The notes: generated by a model not told the origin, from the sequence alone. DNA of 64,000 bases from an uncultured Lachnospiraceae bacterium (GCA_902787715.1 CADAHQ010000003.1:1-64000); one strand, 5' to 3'; numbered from the stretch's first letter, positions 1 to 8,452 are shown. Program-made: numbers and translations.

Positions 1-567
1 CGTTCCTATCATATCGGTAAGGATTTCGGCGTCACGGAAACGCTATCAAACGGCATATCTTCGATAAGAGGGGTGTTAATTCGTTATCCCGGAACAGTAC
101 TGAGAAAGATGCCGGATGATATGTATTACATGGCGTTCGAATCCGAGTCCGGAGATCGCGTTTACTATTTCGCTTCTGAAAAAACTGGGCTTCATACCAT
201 GATTGGATTACCTGTGCTTATCTGCGGTGAACTGAAAAAATACAGTGATTTTGCGGGCATTACTTTAGGTTGTACGCTTGATGACGTGTTAATGGTCGAT
301 TCGACGGTAGAGGAATATTATGATTTTTACTATCACATTTTAACACCTAATGAAGGCAACCTATGGGCAGGGACAAAAGCACTTCAATACACAACTGTAC
401 ACTATCTTGAAGACGGGATTCTTGTATTTGGATATGGCGCTCTGAATGACTCAGGGAAACTGGTGATTACAGAGATAAAGTACTCGCCGGAGTATACATT
501 AACGGATTGTCGGGGCAGGGATATTGTGTATAAGATTAATCCGTTGGATTTACCCTCTGTTGAATGA
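1..567 (+). CDS. Unknown protein, 3' part only (start lies before the window)
   Basis: The frame is open from base 1 with no stop until TGA at 565-567, so this is the C-terminal part (about 188 residues) of a longer gene. A GTG at 73 could start a 164-residue protein, but the frame upstream of it is also open and protein-like, and no good ribosome binding site precedes the GTG. I recognise no catalytic motif. A stretch around IGLPVLICGELKKYSDFAGI resembles the strand pattern of small OB-fold or SH3-like modules, which is only an impression. A terminator hairpin at 668-700 follows the gene. Codon use is AT-richer than in the genes downstream. Confidence 0.6.
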   Translation, partial: RSYHIGKDFGVTETLSNGISSIRGVLIRYPGTVLRKMPDDMYYMAFESESGDRVYYFASEKTGLHTMIGLPVLICGELKKYSDFAGITLGCTLDDVLMVDSTVEEYYDFYYHILTPNEGNLWAGTKALQYTTVHYLEDGILVFGYGALNDSGKLVITEIKYSPEYTLTDCRGRDIVYKINPLDLPSVE

Positions 568-619
568 TGTTCCGTAGATAATGATTGCGCGACACCGTTT
601 ATACGGTGGTAAAATAACC

Positions 620-648
620 TTGCACCCACAGTTGGTTTGTGGTAGAAT
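620..648 (+). promoter_or_regulatory. Candidate sigma-A promoter with an inverted repeat in its spacer
   Basis: TTGCAC (620-625), a 17-nt spacer and TAGAAT (643-648). The spacer holds an inverted repeat, CCACA (626-630) and TGTGG (638-642), which could be an operator. A transcript would start near 655, only a dozen bases before the terminator hairpin at 668. Confidence 0.5.
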
Positions 649-667
649 TCATATGATACGGTGAGAT

Positions 668-700
668 GCGGGACAGGAGCTCATCCTGTCCCGCCTTTTG
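668..700 (+). terminator. Rho-independent terminator or leader attenuator
   Basis: A perfect 11-bp stem (668-678 with 684-694) and 5-nt loop, followed by CTTTTG. It may end the gene stopping at 567. Because a promoter-like sequence lies just upstream at 620-648, it may instead sit in the leader of the gene starting at 747. Confidence 0.85.
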
Positions 701-746
701 CTTTGAATATCAATCAGTTTCAGGAAAGTGTCGGAGGTTTTTTGTT

Positions 747-1415
747 ATGGATTATCTGATGTCTCACAAGACGGGAATGATTCTTTTGTTTGTCGCGGCG
801 GTTGTCCTGGCGTTTACGTTCCAGTTCCGCCAGTGTCGTATCGAGCGCGACGGTAAGTCGGTTAGCCCCTGGTGGTATCGTATCATTCAGCTCGGCGGGC
901 TCGCTGCTTTTATCGTTCTTTTGATTGCCAACATCGGAACACTGGTTGGGTACCTGTCCAATTTCCTGAATCTTACGGGCGATGCCGTAATCGGTACGGT
1001 CGCCTACGCGGTGGTTATTGCAGCGGCATTTGTGGGCGCAGCCAAGCTCGGTGCGTATCTTGCCTCCCTCGGACAGCGCACGGAGGTGGATGCGAAGTTT
1101 GATGCCGATGAGGTTGTGCAGTACCTTGTGAAGGACGCAAATGCAGGCGCAAAGGAGATTCTCATCTTCCGAGACCGTTGCGAGGGACGCCGCAGTTATA
1201 CCTTTGATGTGGACGGCTATAACCATGCTGCATTTTCCGAATACGGCTGCAAGGAGCTTGCGGGTTATATCCAGCGCCACACGGAGACCAAGTACGAGAA
1301 GACCGTCTGCCGCGGACTTGCCGGCCCTCAGGGACCGCGCATCAACAACAATTCCGCAGGCGAAGGCGCGCAGTACAAGTTCTCGCATATGTTGCTTAAA
1401 AAAGTTGAGAAGTAA
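747..1415 (+). CDS. Small membrane protein of unknown function
   Basis: A 222-residue protein. ATG 747 was chosen because TCGGAGGT (731-738) sits at normal spacing before it, whereas the longer reading from 666 would run through the terminator hairpin. Three hydrophobic segments are visible, at about residues 11-27, 46-66 and 76-102, so the N-terminal half is membrane-embedded. The C-terminal half (about 112-222) is hydrophilic and probably cytoplasmic, with no motif I recognise. It stands alone between terminators at 668-700 and 1422-1446, so it is probably monocistronic and driven by the promoter at 620-648. No function is proposed. Confidence 0.8.
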   Translation: MDYLMSHKTGMILLFVAAVVLAFTFQFRQCRIERDGKSVSPWWYRIIQLGGLAAFIVLLIANIGTLVGYLSNFLNLTGDAVIGTVAYAVVIAAAFVGAAKLGAYLASLGQRTEVDAKFDADEVVQYLVKDANAGAKEILIFRDRCEGRRSYTFDVDGYNHAAFSEYGCKELAGYIQRHTETKYEKTVCRGLAGPQGPRINNNSAGEGAQYKFSHMLLKKVEK

Positions 1416-1421
1416 AATGGG

Positions 1422-1446
1422 AAGCGCCGGATATTCCGGCGCTTTT
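1422..1446 (+). terminator. Rho-independent terminator
   Basis: A 10-bp GC-rich stem (1422-1431 with 1435-1444), 3-nt loop and a TTTT run. It lies directly after the membrane-protein stop codon at 1415. Confidence 0.85.
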
Positions 1447-1471
1447 CGGTAAGTGAAACGGGGGTAGAAAA

Positions 1472-2770
1472 ATGAACAGGGGGAAGAAGGTTTTATTGGT
1501 TGTAAGCGGCTTGATAGCCGTCGCGGCCCTGGTGTTCGGAGTATTAATGATTGTGAAGGCGCTCGGCGGGAACAAGCCGGATTCGCCGGCACCCACGCCG
1601 ACCATTGCGATTCCGGAGGTTCCGGCGGGAAGTGTGCTTGTGTGGCGACTTGCGGAGGTTCATGAGAAACAGGAGTCGGAGGAAGACGGGATTATACAGT
1701 GGACGGAAAAGTTTACATACGATGATCTCGGCAGATGCACGGAACGTGTCACATTCACCGACGGTAAGGAGACGCGCCGCACGACTTATGTGTACGATGC
1801 AGCCTCAAAACATACGACGGTCACGGAGATTGACAGGGATTATTCCTGCCGGAAATCCGTGATAACCTATAACGCGAGTGGCAACATCCTTTCGGCGGAA
1901 TATTATGAGGATACCGGCTTCTCCGAGGATACAGAGGACTGGCGTCTGACCCGCCGGGATGAGCGTAGCTTTGTAGCGGCACCGGATGGCACGGAACATG
2001 AGGATTACCGGTCCACCTCCTATAACGGGAGCGGAACTGTGTTGACCGAGGAGTATTTATATTACGATTCGGAGCAGCGAAGAGAGGTTTATGCAAAACG
2101 GTTCGATGGAGCAGGTGAATGGCAAACGACTGCTGTGACGGAGTTCGATGAGCAAGGCAGGACGATTGCCGTGTATGATTTCTCCGAAGCCAAGGAACCG
2201 GATTACACGAATCCGGTTTACCTTCGGAACAGCTTCTCCTATCGGGAAGACGGTTCCCATACGATCAATACATACACGAACGGTATTCTTTCGTTCGTTT
2301 CGGAGAGAGACGCTGACGGTGTTACGCTGTGGACGGAGGAATATGACGAAAAAGGAAACAAAACTTCACGCAGGGAATGGACAAAGCAGCCGACCGAAGA
2401 CGGCTATTCCGTAAAGACGGAGAAACGCACCGCTGACGGAATTCTGGAATACCAGGCCATCGATGAGTACGACGGGAAGGGAACCATCCGGAAACGTTCG
2501 ATTATCAGGTCGGGAGAAAACGCATGTACGGATTATTTTGTGCGTGAGTTCGACGAGAAGGGCCGGATTGTGAAGGAAACCCGGTACGGTATCGAGACAA
2601 CAACATACGCGTATGATTCCTACGGAAACTGCGTGAAAGCCGACTTTACCCGTGTGGAGGACTCCCCGTGTACCATTGCACGGGAGTATGTATACGCGCC
2701 GATGGTTCTTACCGAGGCACAGGTGAAAGAAGCGGAAGAATATTACACCGAGAAGTATATTTTTCCGTAG
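1472..2770 (+). CDS. Membrane-anchored YD-repeat-like extracellular protein
   Basis: A 432-residue protein. The N-terminus has a basic MNRGKK start, one hydrophobic helix (about residues 7-30) and a Pro/Thr-rich stretch, so it is probably held at the outer membrane face by an uncleaved anchor. The rest holds about ten short imperfect units of the YDxxG kind, such as YDDLGR, YNASGN, FDEQGR, YDEKGN, YDGKGT, FDEKGR and YDSYGN. This is the pattern of RHS/YD-repeat proteins, which form beta-sheet shells. No toxin-like C-terminal domain is present: the protein ends soon after the last repeat. GGGGG before ATG 1472 can serve as ribosome binding site. I see no clear promoter between the terminator at 1422-1446 and the start. 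Function unknown. Confidence 0.8.
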   Translation: MNRGKKVLLVVSGLIAVAALVFGVLMIVKALGGNKPDSPAPTPTIAIPEVPAGSVLVWRLAEVHEKQESEEDGIIQWTEKFTYDDLGRCTERVTFTDGKETRRTTYVYDAASKHTTVTEIDRDYSCRKSVITYNASGNILSAEYYEDTGFSEDTEDWRLTRRDERSFVAAPDGTEHEDYRSTSYNGSGTVLTEEYLYYDSEQRREVYAKRFDGAGEWQTTAVTEFDEQGRTIAVYDFSEAKEPDYTNPVYLRNSFSYREDGSHTINTYTNGILSFVSERDADGVTLWTEEYDEKGNKTSRREWTKQPTEDGYSVKTEKRTADGILEYQAIDEYDGKGTIRKRSIIRSGENACTDYFVREFDEKGRIVKETRYGIETTTYAYDSYGNCVKADFTRVEDSPCTIAREYVYAPMVLTEAQVKEAEEYYTEKYIFP

Positions 2771-2829
2771 TCGGCAGGAGCCGGAAGCTGCTTGGCAGCG
2801 TCGGGGCAAAATACAGAAGGAAATATTCA

Positions 2830-2869
2830 AGGGGATGCTACACTGTGACAGTGCAGCATCCCCCTTTTG
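2830..2869. terminator. Bidirectional terminator between converging genes
   Basis: A long hairpin with an outer stem (2831-2838 with 2856-2863) and an inner stem (2841-2845 with 2849-2853), followed by CTTTTG on the + strand. It lies between the + gene ending at 2770 and the - gene ending at 2905. On the - strand the flank is less T-rich. Confidence 0.75.
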
Positions 2870-2904
2870 TGTCAGGTATTCATCTTGTCCGGCGAAGGCG
2901 TCTC

Positions 2905-4917
2905 TCAGCCCACATCCTGCGGCATCTCGTACGTGGTTGTAGCCTCGGCGAAGGGGCCGGGAAGGGCGGAAATACCCCGATGGTTGCCGAAGAAGTCGGA
3001 GTTGAAGACGATGGTGCTTCCGTCCGGATTCTCGAAGCGCTGCTCGGGTTCGAATGCGTAGCCCAAGGTGTCGCTGTCCACAATGGCGTCCCGGAAGTTA
3101 CCGAGAAGCTCGTAGATGTTGGTCTTTAAGGTGTATTGGCCGTTCTTCTCCACAAGCTGTACATACGCGCCGGTGGCCTCGTCCTTGAAGAAGTCGGACT
3201 CGTGCTCCCAGGCCTTGGCGCCGCCGAAGTAGGCGTTGCCGCGGCTCCATACGGGCAGGTGCGCAAAATGGTACTGTGCCATCTTGCCCATGTTGGCGGG
3301 CTGGTCGAGCTCGAACCAGTTGATCCATTCCTCGTAGGTCGGATAGCCATTGAAAATCGCGGTTCCCACGGTGGTGTTGTCACCGCGCTCGTAGCCGAGA
3401 CGGACCTTTGCGTCGTCATCGTCTGCATGATACGTCTGTAAGAAGATGTTGTTGTAGAAGCGGTTGTCGCCGTGCAGGATGCTCATGAAGCCCGCGACCT
3501 CGGTCCGATGGCGGATGTGGTACGGTGTGTAGCGCGGCTGGTTCTTGCCGTTTACGATGTTGTCCGTGCCTCCGCCGACGGAGGTGAAGGAGCCGGCGAT
3601 AAGGTTGTGCACGCAGGCGATGCCCTCGGTGGCGATGCGGATGCCGGCGCGGGAGAGCAGAATATTGTTGTCGATGAGCGTCGGGCCGTGGCCGACCTCG
3701 ACGAAGATGTCCTGTGCCATCATCGAGCCTGCCGCACGCGGCGTTCCCTCGGGCGCATGGTTGTCATGCAGGAAATTCTGCGTGATGCGGGTGCCCTGTG
3801 CCTGCCAGTCGCACCAGATACCCATGGTGGAGTGGTGGATGTGGTTGCGGCGGAAGACAACGTCGATGGCTGCGTGGAATTTGATTCCGGAGATCTCGGC
3901 ACCGCCCAGCTGCTGCATGTTGTTGATGTGATGGATGTGGTTGTCCTCAATCAGACTGAAGACGCAGCCCATGCGGCCGACGATGCCGGCCTGCTCGCAG
4001 TGGTGAATGTTGCAGCGGCGCAAGATGTGGCTTCCGACCTTCTCTTTGAGCCATCCGTGATATTGGCCGCGGCACACGGCGTCGCGCTCCATCTGCGTGG
4101 GGCTCTTGACGCGCTTTACGGTGAAGTAGTGATCGTTCTCCTCGTCGTAGTATTTGCCGAGGGAGATGCCGCAGCATTTGCTGTTATAGACCTCGCAATC
4201 CTCGATAATCCAGCCCTTCGACCAGTGCGGGCCGATCATGCCGTCCTGGAACGCCGCAGGCGGAGCCCAGGTCGTTGCGGCCTTCGACACCGTAAATCCG
4301 GAAAATGTGATATAGCCGATTCCGGTCTCCGAAGGGAAGAAGCAGTTGCGGCGCACGTTGATTTCCACGGTCTCTTTGTTCGGGTCATACCCCTGAAAAT
4401 TCGCATAAATCACGGTCTCGTCGCCCTCAACCTCCGCATACCACTGGTAGATTGACTCCTCCGGAACCCAGGAGGGTTTGTAAACCTCTGCTTTGATGCA
4501 GTCCTCCAGGGACTCCGCCTCGTAGAGCGCGCGGTCGTTTAAGTACACACAGCCGGTATGGCGGATTTCGGAACCGAAGTACCAGTCGCCGTACACCCGG
4601 GTGGTGTAGGGGTTGTAGCTTCCGAAGACACCGTTGTTCACGCGGGCAACCCAGACGGTTCCTTTGTAAGGCTTCCAGCCCGTCAGCACCTCGGCGCCGG
4701 TGATGTGGGCGCCCAGGGGGCTTGCGGAGCGGTAGGTGATGCGGGCGTCCTCCGTGCCGGCGAACCGGGGATTGACATACTCGCGGTAAATGCCGGGAGC
4801 GACGATGACTTCGTCCCCCGGACGTGCGATCTTCGCAGCATCATCGATGTGTTTAAACGGCATCTGGCGGCTTCCGTTGCCGTCTCTGCCGGCAGCAGCG
4901 TCAACATAATAAATCAT
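2905..4917 (-). CDS. GH120 family beta-xylosidase, intracellular
   Basis: A 670-residue right-handed beta-helix protein. It matches, from memory, the GH120 beta-xylosidase XylC of Thermoanaerobacterium: shared blocks include an NPY..VYGDW region near 102-112, an IYANFQGYDPN block near 170-180, and GPHWSKGWIIED near 229-240. The family catalytic pair appears conserved as Asp370 (in WCDWQAQG, nucleophile) and Glu407 (in IFVEVGHGP, acid/base). The family releases xylose from short xylo-oligosaccharides. No signal peptide is seen, so it should act on imported oligosaccharides. Start 4917 was chosen because GGAGGAGG lies just upstream on the - strand. The frame stays open to 6855, but that part is antisense to trx and the flavoprotein. 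A promoter candidate lies at 4980-5008 and a palindrome at 5015-5031. Confidence 0.9.
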   Translation of the reverse strand: MIYYVDAAAGRDGNGSRQMPFKHIDDAAKIARPGDEVIVAPGIYREYVNPRFAGTEDARITYRSASPLGAHITGAEVLTGWKPYKGTVWVARVNNGVFGSYNPYTTRVYGDWYFGSEIRHTGCVYLNDRALYEAESLEDCIKAEVYKPSWVPEESIYQWYAEVEGDETVIYANFQGYDPNKETVEINVRRNCFFPSETGIGYITFSGFTVSKAATTWAPPAAFQDGMIGPHWSKGWIIEDCEVYNSKCCGISLGKYYDEENDHYFTVKRVKSPTQMERDAVCRGQYHGWLKEKVGSHILRRCNIHHCEQAGIVGRMGCVFSLIEDNHIHHINNMQQLGGAEISGIKFHAAIDVVFRRNHIHHSTMGIWCDWQAQGTRITQNFLHDNHAPEGTPRAAGSMMAQDIFVEVGHGPTLIDNNILLSRAGIRIATEGIACVHNLIAGSFTSVGGGTDNIVNGKNQPRYTPYHIRHRTEVAGFMSILHGDNRFYNNIFLQTYHADDDDAKVRLGYERGDNTTVGTAIFNGYPTYEEWINWFELDQPANMGKMAQYHFAHLPVWSRGNAYFGGAKAWEHESDFFKDEATGAYVQLVEKNGQYTLKTNIYELLGNFRDAIVDSDTLGYAFEPEQRFENPDGSTIVFNSDFFGNHRGISALPGPFAEATTTYEMPQDVG

Positions 4918-4979
4918 AGTTTCGGACCTCCTCCGTGTTGTGTCGCCGGCGGTAGCCGCCGAGCATACTCTTACCGATA

Positions 4980-5008
4980 ATTTTACCATGTCATATCGCA
5001 ATTGTGAA
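4980..5008 (-). promoter_or_regulatory. Candidate promoter of the GH120 gene
   Basis: On the - strand, TTCACA (5008-5003), a 17-nt spacer and TAAAAT (4985-4980), about 60 bases before the GH120 start. The palindrome at 5015-5031 lies just upstream of its -35 box. Confidence 0.5.
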
Positions 5009-5014
5009 TGGAAT

Positions 5015-5031
5015 TTGTCAGCGTTTGACAA
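5015..5031. promoter_or_regulatory. Inverted repeat, possible operator between divergent promoters
   Basis: TTGTCA (5015-5020), GCGTT, TGACAA (5026-5031): perfect 6-bp arms with a 5-nt centre. It lies between the GH120 promoter candidate and the thioredoxin-operon promoter candidate. It resembles a binding site for a dimeric repressor or activator. No regulator gene is adjacent. Confidence 0.45.
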
Positions 5032-5055
5032 CCAGTTTTGCATCGAAAAATCCAG

Positions 5056-5084
5056 TTTACTTTCCCCTCCCCTCATGGTATTAT
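5056..5084 (+). promoter_or_regulatory. Candidate promoter of the thioredoxin operon
   Basis: TTTACT (5056-5061), a 17-nt spacer and TATTAT (5079-5084), about 95 bases before the thioredoxin start. The -35 match is moderate. Confidence 0.45.
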
Positions 5085-5179
5085 CATTATAGTGCGGTAT
5101 AGTATGCCGTGAGGTTTTTTTGCACAGCACACGAAGGGGCGGAGAACAGCCGTTCCGGGCGGTGAGAAAAGGAGAAGAG

Positions 5180-5491
5180 ATGGAGAATTTGAACGTCGGA
5201 AGAGCGGCCTTTGAGGAATTGATTGCCGGTGAGGTTCCGGTCCTTGTGGATTTCTGGGCTTCGTGGTGCGGTCCGTGCCGCATGATGGGCCCGATTGTGG
5301 AGGAGATTGCGAGAGAGCACACGGAGATTCGTGTCGCGAAGGTGAATGTCGATGACGAGCCGGAGCTCGCACAGATGTATAAGGTGATGAATATCCCGAC
5401 GCTTCTTTTGTTCCGCGGAGGCGACATCATCAAGAGACAGATCGGCGCGGTGAGCAAGAGCCGCCTTGAGGAAATATTGCGCGAGTTATAG
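5180..5491 (+). CDS. trxA: Thioredoxin
   Basis: A 103-residue protein of normal thioredoxin length. It has the classic active site WCGPC (Cys30 and Cys33), the buried acidic Asp24 and the cis-proline Pro73 in NIPT. It reduces disulfides in cytoplasmic proteins with electrons from a thioredoxin reductase that is not in this window. ATG 5180 was chosen because AAAGGAG lies just before it; a longer reading from 5120 adds an unconserved basic stretch. It is the first gene of the divergent operon, with the flavo-diiron gene starting 11 nt after its stop, which suggests a joint role in oxidative or nitrosative stress. Confidence 0.95.
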   Translation: MENLNVGRAAFEELIAGEVPVLVDFWASWCGPCRMMGPIVEEIAREHTEIRVAKVNVDDEPELAQMYKVMNIPTLLLFRGGDIIKRQIGAVSKSRLEEILREL

Positions 5492-5502
5492 GAGGAATCA
5501 GT

Positions 5503-7296
5503 ATGCCTGTGATTACCAAGGATATCGTTTACGTCGGAGTGAATGACCATGCGGTTGACCTCTTCGAGGGGCAGTACGATGTGCCTAACGGCATGGCGTA
5601 CAACTCCTATGTCATTCTCGATGAGAAGGTTGCGGTTATGGATACGGTGGACCGGAATTTTACGCACGAGTGGCTCGACAATGTGGCGGGCGCCCTGGGC
5701 GGACGGAAGCCGGACTACCTGATTGTACAGCACATGGAGCCGGACCACTCGGCGAATATCGTGAATTTTGCGAAAACCTACCCGACGGCGACGATTGTCT
5801 CGTCGGCGAAGGCGTTTGTCATGATGAAGAATTTCTTCGGAACGGACTTTGAGGACCGGCGTGTCGTGATTGGCGACGGGGATACGCTCTCCTTGGGACG
5901 TCACACGCTTACTTTCGTTGCGGCACCGATGGTGCATTGGCCGGAGGTTGTGATGACCTACGATTCCTGCGACAAGGTGTTGTTCTCCGCGGACGGCTTT
6001 GGCAAATTCGGAGCTCTCGATGTGGAGGAGGACTGGGCCTGCGAGGCGCGCCGGTATTATTTCGGCATCGTCGGCAAATACGGCGTCCAGGTGCAGAATG
6101 TCCTCAAGAAGGCCGCGGGGCTTGACATTCAGACTATCTGCCCGCTGCACGGGCCGGTGCTTTCCGAGAATCTCGGATATTATCTCGGGCTGTACAACAC
6201 CTGGTCGTCCTACACGGCGGAGACCGACGGCGTTGTGATTTGTTATACATCCGTGTACGGCAACACAAAGCAGGCGGCACTTCTTTTGGCGGATAAGCTG
6301 AAGGCGTACGGCTGCCCGAAGGTAGCGGTCAACGACCTGGCCCGTTGCGACATGGCGGAGGCGGTGGAGGATGCGTTCCGCTACGGCAAGCTGGTTCTGG
6401 CCACAACGACGTACAATGCGGACATTTTCCCCTTCATGAAGGAATTTGTGAACCATCTGACGGAGCGCGGATATCGCAACCGTACCATCGGTATCATTGA
6501 AAACGGTTCCTGGGCACCCCAGGCGGCGAAGACAATCCGAGCGATGTTCGAGGGAAGTAAGAATATTACGTTCACCGACACGACGGTGAAGATTATTTCG
6601 GCACTCAATGACGAGTCCAAGCAGCAGGTCGACGATCTTGCGAAGGAGCTGTGCGCCGAGTATCTTGCGATGCAGGGCGATAGCGTCACCAAGAACGATA
6701 TGACGGCTTTGTTCCGCATCGGCTACGGCCTCTACGTGGTGACTTCCCACGACGGCGCGAAGGACAACGGTTTGATTGTCAATACGGTTTCGCAGGTGAC
6801 CAGCACGCCGAACCGCGTGGCTGTGTGCATCAACAAGCAGAATTATTCGCATCACATCATCAAGCAGACGGGCGTGATGAACGTCAACTGTCTGTCGGTG
6901 GATGCACCTTTTGCAGTATTTGAAGATTTCGGTTTCCGCAGCGGACGAACCGTGGACAAATTCGAGGGCATGGAGACCATGCGCTCGGAGAACGGCCTGA
7001 TTGTGCTGCCGCGGTACGTGAACGCGTTCCTGTCCTTAAAGGTGGACCAGTATCTTGATCTCGACACCCACGGCATGTTTATCTGCTCCGTGACCGAGGC
7101 GAGAGTGCTTTCCGACCGCGATACCATGACGTATACATATTATCAGGACAACGTGAAGCCGAAGCCGCAGACGGAAGGCAAGAAGGGTTGGGTGTGCAAG
7201 GTGTGCGGCTATGTCTACGAGGGCGAGGAGCTTCCGGATGACATCGTATGCCCTCTGTGCAAACACGGCGCTGCTGACTTTGAGAAGATTCAATAG
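5503..7296 (+). CDS. Flavo-diiron protein fused to a flavin reductase/rubredoxin module
   Basis: A 597-residue multidomain reductase of O2 or NO. Residues 1 to about 240 form the metallo-beta-lactamase-like diiron domain with ligands His77, Glu79, Asp81, His145, Asp164 and His216. Residues about 243-385 form the flavodoxin domain, with the FMN loop TSVYGNT (249-255). Residues about 405-545 look like a flavin-reductase domain. The C-terminus is a rubredoxin with Cys565/568 and Cys583/586. The last two modules equal the separate high-molecular-weight rubredoxin (Hrb) that feeds electrons to FprA in Moorella, so donor and terminal reductase are fused here. It removes O2 to water or NO to N2O in anaerobes. 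A strong GGAGGA precedes ATG 5503. Confidence 0.93.
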   Translation: MPVITKDIVYVGVNDHAVDLFEGQYDVPNGMAYNSYVILDEKVAVMDTVDRNFTHEWLDNVAGALGGRKPDYLIVQHMEPDHSANIVNFAKTYPTATIVSSAKAFVMMKNFFGTDFEDRRVVIGDGDTLSLGRHTLTFVAAPMVHWPEVVMTYDSCDKVLFSADGFGKFGALDVEEDWACEARRYYFGIVGKYGVQVQNVLKKAAGLDIQTICPLHGPVLSENLGYYLGLYNTWSSYTAETDGVVICYTSVYGNTKQAALLLADKLKAYGCPKVAVNDLARCDMAEAVEDAFRYGKLVLATTTYNADIFPFMKEFVNHLTERGYRNRTIGIIENGSWAPQAAKTIRAMFEGSKNITFTDTTVKIISALNDESKQQVDDLAKELCAEYLAMQGDSVTKNDMTALFRIGYGLYVVTSHDGAKDNGLIVNTVSQVTSTPNRVAVCINKQNYSHHIIKQTGVMNVNCLSVDAPFAVFEDFGFRSGRTVDKFEGMETMRSENGLIVLPRYVNAFLSLKVDQYLDLDTHGMFICSVTEARVLSDRDTMTYTYYQDNVKPKPQTEGKKGWVCKVCGYVYEGEELPDDIVCPLCKHGAADFEKIQ

Positions 7297-7318
7297 GATT
7301 CCGAAAGGAGACGGCGTT

Positions 7319-8449
7319 ATGGAAAAACGAGTGATGGAAACAACGGGAACCGAGAACTCCCTGTTGGGATTCGGATGTATGCGGTTTCCGACGAAGGACG
7401 GCAAGATTGACAAAGAGCGCTCGGCGAAGATGATCGACATGGCTTACAAGGCCGGCGTGACATATTACGACGTGGCGTACCCTTACCACGGCGGGGAGGC
7501 GGAGCCGGTGCTCGGCGAGATTTTGAAGAAGTACGACCGGAGCACGTTCCACCTTGCGACGAAGCTTCCGTGCTGGGAAGTGCACAGCCTTGACGATGCG
7601 AAACGGCTGTTTGCATACCAGCTGGAGCGTCTTCAGGTAGACTATGTGGATTACTATCTTTTGCACGCGCTGGATATCAACCGGTTTCGTGAGATGGTTT
7701 CCTACGGTGTGCCGGAGTATCTTGCGGAGCTGAAAGAGCAGGGCAAGATTCGCAATCTCGGTTTTTCCTTCCACGACAAATATGAGTCCTTCGTGGAGAT
7801 TATCAACTACCGCGACTGGGATTTCTGCCAGATTCAGTATAATTACATGGACCGCTGGGAGCAGGCAGGTGACAAGGGCGTCGCGCTGGCGACGGAGAAG
7901 GGCATCCCGCTTGTCATCATGGAGCCCATTAAGGGCGGTACCCTTGCGACGCTTCCCGAGGAGGTCATGGCACCCTTCCGCGCGATTCGGCCCGATGCTT
8001 CCGCAGCGTCCTGGGCTTTGCGTTTCGTGGCGAGCAAGCCGATTATCAAGGTCATCCTAAGCGGCATGTCCGCCGAGGACCAGGTGCAGGACAACCTGAA
8101 TACGTTTATCAACTATGAGCCGCTGACCGAGGAGGAAGCCAAGGCGGTCGATGAGGTGACAGAACTAATCAAGGCGCGTGTTCACAACGGTTGTACGGGA
8201 TGCCGATACTGTATGCCGTGCCCGAACGGCGTGGATATTCCGAGAAACTTCTCCATCTGGAACCAGTTCGGTATGTACGGAAACGTGGGCAACATGAAGT
8301 GGAACTGGAGCCGTATGGAGGATTCCGCAAAGGCGAAAAACTGCGTGGAATGCGGTGCCTGCGAGGCGGCTTGCCCGCAGCATCTTTCCATCCGCGAGAA
8401 TCTCGCCGCGCTGCAGGCGGAGCTCGATGAGGCCTGCGCAAATGCTTAG
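7319..8449 (+). CDS. Aldo/keto reductase with C-terminal double 4Fe-4S motif
   Basis: A 376-residue protein. Residues 1 to about 280 are an aldo/keto reductase TIM barrel with the expected Asp51, Tyr56, Lys82 and His116 region. The C-terminus carries two cysteine clusters of ferredoxin type: Cys292/295/298/301 and Cys342/345/348/352. This is the COG1453-like class of predicted oxidoreductases common in anaerobes, which may pass electrons between ferredoxin and NAD(P)H or a carbonyl substrate; the substrate is unknown. ATG 7319 follows AAAGGAG at good spacing, 22 nt after the flavo-diiron stop. The longer reading from 7211 overlaps that gene and is rejected. Confidence 0.9.
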   Translation: MEKRVMETTGTENSLLGFGCMRFPTKDGKIDKERSAKMIDMAYKAGVTYYDVAYPYHGGEAEPVLGEILKKYDRSTFHLATKLPCWEVHSLDDAKRLFAYQLERLQVDYVDYYLLHALDINRFREMVSYGVPEYLAELKEQGKIRNLGFSFHDKYESFVEIINYRDWDFCQIQYNYMDRWEQAGDKGVALATEKGIPLVIMEPIKGGTLATLPEEVMAPFRAIRPDASAASWALRFVASKPIIKVILSGMSAEDQVQDNLNTFINYEPLTEEEAKAVDEVTELIKARVHNGCTGCRYCMPCPNGVDIPRNFSIWNQFGMYGNVGNMKWNWSRMEDSAKAKNCVECGACEAACPQHLSIRENLAALQAELDEACANA

Positions 8450-8452
8450 GAA

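Noticed and set aside
4918-6855. The - strand frame of the GH120 gene stays open for another 1938 bases upstream
   Set aside because: It is antisense to thioredoxin and the flavo-diiron protein, has no recognisable protein content, and the real start at 4917 has a strong ribosome binding site.
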